Source: Neonectria sp. B-13 (lineage: Eukaryota; Ascomycota; Sordariomycetes; Hypocreales; Nectriaceae). From it: DNA of 64,000 bases. Location of the stretch: positions 124,001 through 188,000 of the forward strand of contig NOKP01000014.1 in assembly GCA_002682825.1 (NCBI GenBank), read 5' to 3'. Each line of letters starts with the position of its first letter. Position 1 is the first letter of the stretch. Positions 34,868-45,271 of the stretch are shown here, piece by piece. The notes beneath the pieces were generated by a model that saw nothing but the letters and a program-made list of their open reading frames with translations, had not been told where the DNA came from and did not search any database. A program made the translations under genes and the position numbers.

Positions 34868-36367
34868 ATGGTTAAGGCTGGTACGTACGAACAGAGCTTC
34901 GCATCGTTGCGCTCAGCTCCGCGCTTTCCTTGATGCTCCCCATAACATTTGCGCAAGCGTTGCGACTAACTCTCCGTGCACAGTTGTCGCGGGCGCCTCT
35001 GGTGGCATTGGTCAGGTAAGACAGCTATCCATCCCGTCACTCCCGCCCACCAACTCTGAATCTCAAAGCTCACAAAATTTTCGTCTTCTCTAGCCTCTAT
35101 CGCTGCTCCTCAAGCTTTCTCCCCTCGTCGACGAGCTCGCTTTGTACGATGTCGTCAACACCCCCGGTGTTGCCACCGATCTCTCTCACATTTCCACCGT
35201 CGCCGTAAGTCGCTACCCCATACCCCGGAGAGGGGGCCATCTCCCTTTCCCCCGAAGTCCCACTACCTTGCTCATACCTCTTTGCAGAAGACAACTGGCT
35301 ACCTACCTGCCAACGACGGCGCTAAGGCCGCGTTCAAGGACGCCGACATCATTGTCATCCCCGCTGGCATTCCTCGTATGTTCGCCCCCTACCCCGGACT
35401 CCCCCTCCCCCGGACCACCCCGCCGGACGCCCGGCCCCAGATCCCCCTACTCCATGTTGGCTGGTGTACTGACTGCTTCCCCCGCATAGGCAAGCCTGGA
35501 ATGACTCGTGATGACCTCTTCAAGATCAATGCTGGCATTGTCAAGGGCCTCATCGAGGTCGCCGCCGAGGTCGCACCCAAGGCCTTCATCCTCGTCATTT
35601 CCAACCCCGTCAACTCCACAGTCCCCATCGCTGCCGAGGTCCTCAAGGCGAAGAACGTTTTCAACCCCCAGCGTCTCTTCGGTGTCTCCACCCTCGACAT
35701 TGTCCGTGCCGAGACCTTTGTTGCTGAGATTGTCGGCGAGTCACAGCCCCAGACGCTGACCATCCCCGTCATCGGTGGTCACTCTGGCGAGACCATTGTC
35801 CCTCTCTTCAGCAAAGCCAAGCCCTCTGTCTCTATTCCCGATGACAAGTACGAAGCCCTCGTGAACCGCGTTCAGTTCGGCGGTGACGAGGTTGTCAAGG
35901 CCAAGGACGGCGCTGGTTCCGCCACCTTGTCCATGGCCTATGCTGGCTTCCGGTAAGCGCCACCCCACCCCTGCCTGCCAGATCCGTTGGTCCGCAGTGA
36001 CTGACCCCTTTTGTGTTTAGATTCGCCGAGAAGGTCCTCCGTGCCGTCAAGGGCGAGAAGGGTCTCGTTGAGCCCAGCTATGTCTACCTCCCCGGTGTCC
36101 CCGGAGGCGAGGCCATCGCCAAGGCGACTGGCACCGATTTCTTCTCTGTTCCCGTTGAGCTTGGCGTAAGTCGAAACTTGAAGATGTCTTTTTGTTTGAT
36201 ATGTGCATTTGGCTAACTGAATACAGCCCAACGGCATCGAGAAGGCCATTAACCCCCTGGAGGGCCTTACCGAGAAGGAGCAGGCGCTTCTGGCCAAGTG
36301 CATTGAGGGCCTCAAGGGCAACATCACAAAGGGTGTTGACTTCGTCCACAACCCTCCCCAAAAGTGA
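34868..36367 (+). CDS. malate dehydrogenase, cytosolic type
   Basis: NAD-dependent interconversion of malate and oxaloacetate. Seven exons: 34868-34880, 34984-35015, 35094-35204, 35288-35375, 35490-35952, 36021-36165 and 36227-36367. All are in phase and give 330 residues. The dinucleotide-binding loop GASGGIGQ is at 8-15. [17 protein letters not shown] carries the substrate-binding arginines, and [13 protein letters not shown] holds the catalytic His. There is no mitochondrial presequence: the protein starts [12 protein letters not shown]. There is also no SKL-type C-terminus (it ends NPPQK), so cytosolic location is inferred. The first exon is only 13 nt. The CT-rich leader fits strong expression. 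Confidence 0.95.
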
Positions 36368-36753
36368 ATAACCCTGTTACCCATTACCCAACACTCAACC
36401 TAGTAAGCGGCTTCCTGAGGAGGCAAGGATACTCCCAGGGTCCATAGCTATGGCGCTAGACATAGTAAAATGAATTTAAAGACCGCGGGTGCTGATGATC
36501 TGTTTTTTTCTTCACAGGCTGTGAATTGTCTCGACGTTGATACGTCAGGATGTATCGTATCCGCCCCCCTCCCAGTCCTCGTTCAGGCATGGCTGCAGGT
36601 ATGTATCGGTGGCAGAGGACAGACTGGGCAGGAAGGGTCTCACATGTTGGACTGCGGTTGGCTAGGTTTTTGGTGTAAATAGTCGGAAGCTAGCGCAGTG
36701 TGGCTGGTGCTTGATGAACAACGACGGCATCATGAACACTTAGATTGCCCTCT
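36368..36753. other. convergent 3' region MDH / TRS33
   Basis: 386 nt between converging stops. Nothing else seen. Confidence 0.6.
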
Positions 36754-37610
36754 CTAGGGCTTATTAGGGATAGTCTTGATTTGAAACACGGCTCCTGGTA
36801 GCTCGTTGATCTCGGCTTGCACAGAGGTGTTGATGCCCAGAGCCGCTAAAGCTCCCCGGACGACACCACACGGGAACCAGAGGAACTACAGAATGGCGCA
36901 GTCTCGGTCAGCTTGTGAAGATAATGTAGCTCGGGAGGGGTCGGGAATATTACCGGCTGTGCGCGGACTATTGCCTGTCCGCCGGCTTCGGTACTCATGC
37001 GCGAGAAGGGTCGGAAGGCGTTATCTGTCAAGACGTAGACACCCTGGTTGTTGCATGAGCATGGGCGGTCTGGAATACAAGCGGGGAGGCGGCATGGTGA
37101 CAACGTACCCTATGATTCGTCTTGAGGTTGTCAATATTCTTGCCAAACACGAGGGACCAGAGGTCCTTGCAGAGGAACTTGATGACGTCGAGCGTGTCGT
37201 TGAACCGCGGCCGGTCTCTCGAGAACCTGCGACACGAACCCATCAGCAATCACACCACCTGCGGGCATCTTCCCAAGTTGCTTCTCTGACCTCTCGACGA
37301 GCCCCTGTCCGACTCGGTAGCCCAGCATCTCGAGGCGGTAATGCACGGCGTCCATGTCCTCCTCGTCGTCCATCTTCCTGGTGCCCGCGCCGGTGACGAG
37401 GCCGGTGGCGATGGAGCTCACGGCATGACTGGTCGAGGCGGCATCTGCGGGCGCGGTCGTGGGCTCGAGAAGGGCGGAGTCGCGGTCGTGGGTGACGCGG
37501 TAGGCGAGGGGGACAAGCTCGATGAGGAGGAAGTCGAGGCACGACGAGCTGAGGAAGTTGGCGGAGGGGTCGGCGGCGTTGTAGGGGGGCATGACGGGTT
37601 CGAAGGACAT
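36754..37610 (-). CDS. TRS33: TRAPP complex subunit TRS33 (TRAPPC6 family)
   Basis: Subunit of the TRAPP tethering complexes that activate Rab GTPases at the Golgi. Exons 37610-37291, 37226-37109, 37043-36954 and 36885-36754 give 219 residues. The Bet3-like fold is signalled by [19 protein letters not shown] near the N-terminus and [20 protein letters not shown] before and across intron 1. [36 protein letters not shown] and [19 protein letters not shown] follow, and the end is PGAVFQIKT. Intron 1 is only 64 nt and can be read through, but splicing it out joins VER to FSRD as the family requires. An insert of about 40 residues ([10 protein letters not shown]...RKMDDEED) sits before the LGYRVG motif. 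Confidence 0.9.
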
Positions 37611-38337
37611 GACTGCGGTTGGGAATGGGGGGATCTGGATCTAGAACGTTGACATTGGGGTGGGAGGGGTTGGGAGAATATCAGGGTCTGGGATGGTCGT
37701 TGATGTGTGAGCTGTGCTATGGTGTTCACCCTCTGGCGTATTCGTGCCAAGTGGTCTAGCTCCTCCTTACTGAGTACGGAGTGGTAGCTGACCGAGCTCA
37801 GCGAAGCAGTGAGCAGCCAGCCCAGACGTCCAGGGAAGGTGGGCTGCACGTGCTGATAAGCCAGCACCTCCATGGGCTCTTATCTCGGTCAGGAAATAGA
37901 TACGTCTTGGCAAACGCGGGGGCACAGCGCAAAAATAAGGGACAGTTGCGGAAAGGAAGGAGCGCGGGGCAGTTGCGACAGTCCGCTGACTCTTGTTCCT
38001 ATAATTCTTGTCCCTATAACTCCTCTCCAATTACGACTGGAGGTCCTCCCCGATACTCCGCGACACTACTCAAACATAGGGAAATCAAAAGAGCCACCTC
38101 AAGTTTCAGGTAACAGGGGAATCTTTTTCCGTCTCCTCCAACGCCGTACCAAACCGATGCAAAATAGCGAACAGACCAAACAATCATAGAAGTAGTAAAA
38201 GAAAAAAAGGAGAGGGACAACCCCCCGAAGACTAGATAACCCACACCCCGGGACCGTTATGCATGGCTGCACCGTCTTTGCAAAGTGCTCGATCGTCTTC
38301 CTCGTTTCGCTCGTCGTCTGTTGACCACAGACTCTTC
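37611..38337. promoter_or_regulatory. region between TRS33 start and the SUMO ligase stop
   Basis: 727 nt. Contains the TRS33 promoter (CACGTG at 37847-37852) and the 3' flank of the SUMO ligase gene. No additional gene seen. Confidence 0.5.
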
Positions 38338-40431
38338 CTAAGACGGATATCCAGGCGACTCGTGTAAGAAATCCAGGTTGTCCGGACTGCTGTGGAAGCC
38401 ATTGGTTCCGGTATGCTGCCGTTTGGTCGGCCGCTGAACTACATCGTCGTCTTCGTCGTCCGATGACAATGTAAGATCAATGACGGCGGGAGCAGGTCGC
38501 TTGTTACTGGTCGTGGCCAGTCCTCTGGGGCCGGCAGAGACGGGTGTACCGGTAGTGGACGTGGTGTTCTTAGGGGTTTCAAGGCGACGGCCGATAATGT
38601 TGACCTCGGAGATCTCTAGGTCATCGTCGTCATCGTCATCATTGGCGTCGAATTGAGAGTATTGTCCCTGGGAACCAAAATGCTTTTCTCGCTCGTCGTC
38701 ATTCGTCTTGATGTGCCATTTTCCATTAGGCTCAATAGTCACCGTTTCCAAACTCTTAGGCGTCTTGCTGAGAATTTCCTTGACATACCTAGCAGGCGCT
38801 TGATCAATACGAGTCCGAAACTATGCCTGGGTATTCACAACTTACTCATCAACCGCGAGCTGCTCAAACGGCGCAGATTTGTTGCAAATGGGGCAGAGCC
38901 ACTGCGGACCTTGCTCCTGAAGCTGGAGATAGGACGTAGCATCGAAGCATTGGATGTGTGCACAGCTGAGACTACGGCAAGGAAGGTCCAGTCGCATGTA
39001 GGACAGCGGACACTTGAGGGAAAGCACCTGAGAAGTTGCGACAACATCAGGGTCCTGAGCCTTCTCGGTAACTACACGTCATTAGTGTGTTTGCCCGGTT
39101 ACTACCAGGGTTGGCTGGTCCTTACACTCTTGGAGTACAGATTGGATGGGTATCCTCTTGCCATCTGAAATTCGGGTGGCTAGCTCCTCGACAGTAGTAA
39201 CCCTGCACAGGTTGACGACGAGGAAGAATTTCTGCACGGGTTCACGAGTTAGCAAAGTTGATGCAACCAAAGACATGCGCCAAGATTGACGGGGGCATCC
39301 TGACATGTCGGCCACCTGCCTTATTTGTCAACGCATAAGTGAATTCGAGATTGTTGGTGTAGTTGTGCTTGAGGCGAAGAGCGTTGGTGACGTCAACCGG
39401 TCTAGTAGATCCAGGTTTGTTCTTCAACCCTCGCAGGTTCGCCTTGAAGTCGCCAGAGTTGATGCGTAGCTCGGATTGGTGAGGGAAAGCAATATCCTGC
39501 ATCCCTATGTTGTCACCAGCGCAGAAGACCATGACTCGGTAAGACTTGTCGTTAACACATTTTTGCAGAGCAGGGTGGTCGTTGAGCTTGAGTGGCACGG
39601 TGACGGAGTTGCGGTGCTGGGACATGGCTGAGTCGGAGTTAGTTGAAAGAAGCTACAAACCCCAAGTATCGAGGTTGTTTCTGGCGGTGACTTACCATCG
39701 CAGACATGCACATCGCTTAGGGCAGCCTCAATCTTATAAAATGGACTCTGCTTAAAGCTCACGCTTGGTCGGGACGCGGGTACTGGCCGGTGGGAAGGGC
39801 GAGCAGCATTGCCGTCGCGAGGGAAGTTGTTTGCGAATGCCATTGACGTTTGTAGTGCGTGGGCAAGAGGGGAGTGAGGGGACTGTGTGTGAGAGTGGCT
39901 GGCTCGGGCAGGCGAGGCGCCAGCAGTAGGCACATTCGAGATCACGTTTTGCACGCTTTGGCGGATCTGGTGGAATCGCAACGCGTCTTGGGCGATGACG
40001 GCTTCTTCGATGACTGTAGGACGGACAACAAGGTCAGTGGTGTGATTCAATGCAGATGAAAGGCGAAGTTGGTGATATGATGGTGGGGTGAAGGAGGGAG
40101 TAGAGCAGATGGAGCGAGGAAGTGGCGGGATCGAAATGGACTCAGGGAGAAGGAAGTGAGGCAGAAGTGAGGCAGTTGAGGGCAAGGCTGGAAGTGCAAT
40201 GTGGGAGTGTGCGAGATGGAGGCGCAAAGACTCACGATTGGCGATGCGATTTTGCAGCTCGGCTTTGATTCCAGTGCTCTTGATACCGTTGACCTGGCAG
40301 ACCAACGAGAGCTGGCGGTTGAGCAGCCGGTTCACCTGCCGCACGAGCTGGGATACCTCCTGTCGCGGGACCGGAGTTGCTGGAGTTGATGCTGGAGCCG
40401 CGGCCGAACCCAGGCCCGCAGACGATGCCAT
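38338..40431 (-). CDS. SIZ/PIAS-type SUMO E3 ligase
   Basis: Nuclear E3 ligase that attaches SUMO to proteins. Exons 40431-40236, 40013-39696, 39627-39320, 39231-39126, 39071-38846 and 38788-38338 give 534 residues. The N-terminus has a SAP-like DNA-binding helix pair (VNRLLNRQLSLVCQVNG then GIKAELQNRIAN). A PINIT domain spans exons 3-4 (YRVMVFCAGDN to KFFLVVNLC). The SP-RING is LKCPLSYMRLDLPCRSLSC, AHIQCFDATSYL, WLCPICNKSAPFEQL. The C-terminus has a SUMO-interacting motif, VIDLTLSSDDEDD. The intron at 39319-39232 begins with GC instead of GT; this join alone keeps frame between ALTNK and KFFLVV. The family is certain; SIZ1 versus SIZ2 type cannot be told. Confidence 0.92.
39232..39319 (-). 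other. GC-AG intron in the SUMO ligase gene
   Basis: The 5' splice site reads AAG|GCAGGT, the branch region has GCTAAC, and the acceptor is GTGCAG. No GT donor in the right phase exists nearby. Removing these 88 nt restores the PINIT reading frame. Confidence 0.75.
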
Positions 40432-41172
40432 GGCTGGCGTTTTGTGTTGGCGACCACCGCGATACGCTTCTCGCTCGGTGCCCTAGGTGCCTAAGGACTT
40501 AGGGTGTTCGTAGTGATGGTGGAAGTCGAGGCGCAAAGGAAGGCGCAGAGGACGCACAGGCAGGCGCGAGGGCGCGCGCGAGGAAGGCGCCAGTGACTGT
40601 GTCGGTGCGACGACGAGGCTGGCCGCGCAGCCGCATACAAGGCAAGCACGACCAGGCAGGTGGTTAGTAGGGTTGCGTGCCGTGCGTGCAGGGCTGGCCG
40701 GAGGAAAGAGACAGTGGAGTGACGGAGAGAGGAAGGAAAGACTGGGCAAAGACGAGGACCTGCGACGCGAACAAGGAGAAAGGGCAATGCTTGGGTTTCA
40801 AGGGTCCAGCATGGATGTGCTCTCTCTCCTCTTCCTTCTCAGTCGGCGGACTCGGGGGTTCATCCGTCTCGAGTCTCAACTTTTGATGTCATGCTCGCCC
40901 ACGAGGTCCAGACGTGCGGGTGTCCAAAAATAGAAGGCGGTGATGGATGGCAGAAAGGCACATTTTATCCCCTGGCTCGTGCCCGGCCAAAGACGTCCCA
41001 GCTGCACCAGCCACACGCGCCGCCACAGCCTTGCCGCCCCTCCACCACCAACTCAAGCGTCGCCAACTGCTTTTTTTTTTTCACTGGATCTTATCGGCGT
41101 CCCCACCAACCTGCGATACCACAGTCCCTCTCTTCCATCTTCTCTTCAACAACCACCGCCACATCAGAAACC
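40432..41172. promoter_or_regulatory. divergent promoter region, SUMO ligase / DUF2423 gene
   Basis: 741 nt between head-to-head genes. It contains a 10-T run near 41071-41080. No gene seen. Confidence 0.5.
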
Positions 41173-41692
41173 ATGGCAAAGAGTGCTCGTGCAAGCAGCC
41201 GAAAGGCGAACAACCAGCGCCTGGCCGCAAAGGTCTTTGGCCCGGTCGAGGCCGCTCGTGCAGAGCGTCTCCACGCAAAACTACTCGAGTTGGCTAAGCA
41301 GCCCAAACCTGAGCCGAAGGTGACCCTGGATAGTGAGTGAAGAATGTCGATGGTATCGACGGAACACCTCCACTAACACACTGTAACAGCCCAGGAAGGT
41401 GCCTCTGAGGCCGACAAGGAGGTCAAAGCCGGAGAGGACGACACCAGTAAGTTTCGATTGCATCCAGTATCCACGAAAGGTCGCTGACAATGATCCTCCT
41501 CAAGCCATGGATGTGGACTCTGCGGAGCCGTCCAAGGCACGCATTGTCAAGAAGCGCGTTGACAAGAGGAACGTCAAGAAGGCGGGTATTGTGTTCCGAA
41601 AGTACAGTGATCGGGTGGCGGCCAACAAGAAGAAGGCTGCTTCATCAAAGGCTGCCTCATCAAAGGCTGCTTCATCAGCGGTGGCGGTTTAA
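41173..41692 (+). CDS. small basic DUF2423 protein, probably nucleolar
   Basis: 134 residues from exons 41173-41332, 41390-41446 and 41505-41692, with two short GT-AG introns of 57 and 58 nt. The N-terminus MAKSARASSRKANNQRLAAK, with VFGPVEAARAERL after it, matches the conserved start of the fungal DUF2423 family, related to the LLP/LLPH proteins. The middle is acidic and the end is strongly basic (RIVKKRVDKRNVKK...KKKAASSK). The tail has a triple AASSK repeat. By analogy to LLPH it may act in the nucleolus on pre-60S particles; that is inference. The second intron is supported by the in-phase join TTMDVDSAEP. Confidence 0.8.
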
Positions 41693-42076
41693 AATATTGG
41701 TTGTTGTTCTGGTTTCATTGTTAAGGTCTCATTGTTTAGCAAATACGAATTTCATCCGTGATACCCTACATCACAATCCCAGCTATTTTCACTCACCCCC
41801 TGGCATCTAATGGGACCAGCCTTGTGTGGCGCAGTACCCCGTCCTCCCTCAAAGCCAATCACCGCTGCCCCCGCCCATCGCAACCTCTTTGACCTAACGA
41901 GGCTGGCCAACAACAGCGACACATTCATTCACGACACGACACGTCCACATCCATCTGTGTAGTATCTTGGCGCGGCGTCTAGATGGCGAATCCCTCATAG
42001 TTTCTTCTCTCCAAGTACTCGTCCCGTGCTTTCTCTTCGCAGTCATTCGTTTGTGCCAATCCCATATTTTCCGGAG
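41693..42076. promoter_or_regulatory. intergenic region upstream of LAS21
   Basis: 384 nt between tandem genes: 3' flank of the DUF2423 gene and promoter of LAS21. Nothing distinctive seen. Confidence 0.5.
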
Positions 42077-45006
42077 ATGGTCGCCCCTAACCATGGGTCC
42101 TCCCTCCTGTCCAGCCTGCTACTCGCTGCGGCCAACGTCTTAATCCCCGTCTCCATTCTCGTCTTCGCGACCGGCTTCTTCCCATACAAGCCATTTATTC
42201 CCGGCTTGGCCGAGTTCGAGCCTCTCGAATATGGGCCGCCGCCGTCTGCGCCCTTTGATCGACTGATCTTCATGGTAGTCGATGCGCTGAGGAGGTATGC
42301 GCTGACATCACGTTGCGCACTTCACTCGCCCAACTCTGCTGACTCCATATCCCTCTAGTGACTTTGTTTATTCGGAGGACTCGGGCTTTCAATATGTGCA
42401 AAGGTGAGACCCTGACACGTGTACGGCTATTTACTGAGCCGATGCTCACAGACAACCAGCCTCATTCGAGATGGCAGTGCCATCCCGTTCACAGCCAACG
42501 CCCGGTCACCCACCGTGACCATGCCGAGGATCAAGTCCATGACCACCGGCTCTATCCCTTCGTTTGTTGATCTGATCTTGAACTTTGACGAGGGCGATAC
42601 CTCGTCCACGCTGGCAGCCCAGGACACGTGGCTTGCCCAGATCAAGGCCAAGGACATGGGCAAGCTCCTCATGTACGGCGATGATACCTGGCTCAAGCTC
42701 TTCCCAAACACGTTCGACCGTCAGGATGGAACCACCAGCTTCTTTGTTGCTGTTTGTTAACCCCTCAGTTATCCCATCACTGAACTTGTGCTGACTCCAG
42801 CTAAGGACTTCACCGAGGTGGATCATAATGTCACCAGAAACATTGCTGGTGAGCTCGAGAACCAAGACTGGGCGTTGATGGTTCTTCACTACCTCGGCCT
42901 CGACCACATCGGACACAAGGCTGGGCCTCGAAGGTAAGTCTCCAAAGTAGGAAGCCAGACCTCGACATTTGCTGACCCCTGAAAGCCCCAACATGGTTCC
43001 CAAGCAACAGGAGATGGATGGTATCGTCCAAGTCCTCTTCGAATCAATGGCGTCCAAGTCGCACCTCGGCTCAACCTTGCTTGTACTATGCGGCGATCAC
43101 GGCATGAATGAAGCTGGAAACCACGGCGCCTCCTCACCTGGCGAGACCTCACCCGCTCTGGTATTCGTGTCCCCAAAGCTAAAGACTATCTCGACCAAAC
43201 TCCCTGCGCCAGCACAACCCAAGGGCGAATTCGAGTACTATTCCATGGTCGAGCAATCAGATATTGCGCCAACAATTGCAGCGCTTCTCGGCTTTCCCGT
43301 CTCGAAGAACAATCTTGGTGCCCTTATCCCCAATTTCCTCCCCTTTTGGCCCAAGACCAGCGACAAGATCCAGATCTTGATTCGCAATGCAAGGCAAATC
43401 CTCAACATTGTCACTGCTGCCTTTGGCGGGGAGCTTTTCGATTCTAAGAGTGCATCTGATCCCTGTACCTTGGAGTCAACCGAGATCAATGACCTGGCCT
43501 GCCAGTGGCAGAAGATTGACAAGCAGGCGCGCTCTTTGGTGAACGCCGAGGAGCTTGACCAAGGCTGGCTCACTGACATGTCAGAGTGGCTGCGCCGAGC
43601 GCAAGATCTGATGAGTAGCATGGCCTCCAACTACGACATGCCCCGGCTGTTTCTGGGCCAGGGGGTGGCTCTTGTCTCTGCTGTCGCCAGCGGAACCGCT
43701 GTTGTTCAGCTTGGCTCGCATCGACACGGACTTCTGACTCCGTTGGTTCTTATCACGTTGACGTACGGCATCATGATGTTTGCCAGTAGCTACGTCGAAG
43801 AAGAGCAGCATTTCTGGTACTGGTCGTCGACTATCTGGATAGCTTATCTCGGCGTTCGACATGTCCGAAGGTCAGTTGCTGATATCACAATGCTCAACAG
43901 AGGCACAATACTAACCGTTTCTCAGATCGACCGAGTTACCAAACCTGACTTGGTTCCTTCTCGCCCTCGCAGCTCTGAGAGTCACCAGGGGCTGGAACCA
44001 GACAGGCCAGAAGTTTGCAGGCGAACCCGACATCGTCAAGACATACGTCGTTCCCAACCCGCAACTCCTCTGGGCCACCATCACCGCGGCCTACGTTATG
44101 CTCTCCTTCCGCATCCTCTCCCGCCTTGAAAGCATCCCCTACCTTGCCGCCACGTCTTTCGCCTCGCTTCTCCTCACGTCGGCCTTCAGCTTCAAACTGC
44201 ATTTTACCAGCGAGGACGCGCCCGAACTCGTCGTCGGGGGTTTGCACACTTTCAACCAGATCTTCCAGGCGCAGTCGCTGCTGTGGAAGGCGAGGACTGT
44301 CTTTGCTCTGCTGGCTGCTCTGTGGGGGTATGGAGTGTATCACACTTTGACAGGTCGCCGTCCTGCTCAGACGCAATCCGGTAAGTCCTTGCTTATTGCT
44401 ACTTCAGTTCAGCTAGTATAAATCAACTAACATGGCACCTCAGCAAACCTATTCCAGCTTCTCTACACCGTCCTCGGCATGACTCAATCCCGCGCCACAA
44501 ACATCCCCCTTTTCCTCTTGGCAGACATCCTCTTCCATGCCCTGCAGACTGCCAACCTCTCCATCCCGGAAATCACCACGGCCTCTATCCTCCTCCAGCA
44601 CGCCTCGTTCTTCGCCTTCGGCGGCTCCAACGCCATCTCCTCTGTCGACCTCTCAAGTGCCTACAACGGAGTCAGCGGCTTCAACATCGTCGCCGTCGGC
44701 CTCCTCACCCTCGTCAGCAACTGGGCTGGCTCGATCTTCTGGGTCTCCGCCACCAATCTCCTGCTGTTGCGCAAGTACCGCGAGGGCCACCGCCACGTTT
44801 TTAGGCAGCACCTCGCCGTTCTGACCTTCTTTGTCGCCTCTAGTGTCGCGTTCGTTATGGCAGCGTGTACGGTGTTGCGGACGCATCTCTTCATCTGGAC
44901 CGTCTTCTCGCCAAAGTATTTGTACAGCATGGCGTGGAGCCTTGGACAGCATTTGCTCATCAATGCTGGGCTTGGGGGTCTATTGTTCTGGTTAACTACG
45001 CGCTGA
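42077..45006 (+). CDS. LAS21: GPI ethanolamine phosphate transferase 2
   Basis: ER enzyme (GPI7/PIG-G type) that adds phosphoethanolamine to the second mannose of GPI anchors. Exons 42077-42294, 42359-42403, 42460-42751, 42806-42933, 42986-43870, 43926-44380 and 44444-45006 give 861 residues. The alkaline-phosphatase-like catalytic domain has FMVVDALRSDFVY (Asp69), the threonine nucleophile region SPTVTMPRIKSM, MYGDDTW, HYLGLDHIGH and CGDHGMNEAGNHG. The C-terminal half has many membrane spans. The start is the first ATG and gives a signal-anchor-like helix. The exon 3/4 join is ambiguous: the join used here reads FFVADFTEVD, while an alternative with donor GTTAAC at 42756 and acceptor at 42800 reads FFVAVSKDFTEVD. 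Confidence 0.9.
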
Positions 45007-45271
45007 GAGGTCATATGTTTGAGAGTCAATGTTGCAACATGTCTTTGATATTTGTTTGGGTCGACAAGGTAGCAAGAGCTGTTTTTCTTGCCTGCCGCTG
45101 ACCAGACTAGACAATATCGTGGTTATATCACTTGTAGCAATGAATCTAATAGCTTCCCAATTCGATCGCTAAATCAACGCCCACCCTGCCGAGACCACCC
45201 GTTATCCCATCCATCATATGTTCATCATCAAGCCTGTTTCGTTACACTCGTTCATCTCATCTCGTCTGGCC
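45007..45271. other. convergent 3' region LAS21 / YCG1
   Basis: 265 nt between converging stops; no other feature seen. Confidence 0.6.

Noticed and set aside
37227..37290. Reading TRS33 straight through its first 64-nt intron
   Set aside because: The unspliced frame reaches a stop soon after and lacks the RFSRDRPRF join required by the family.
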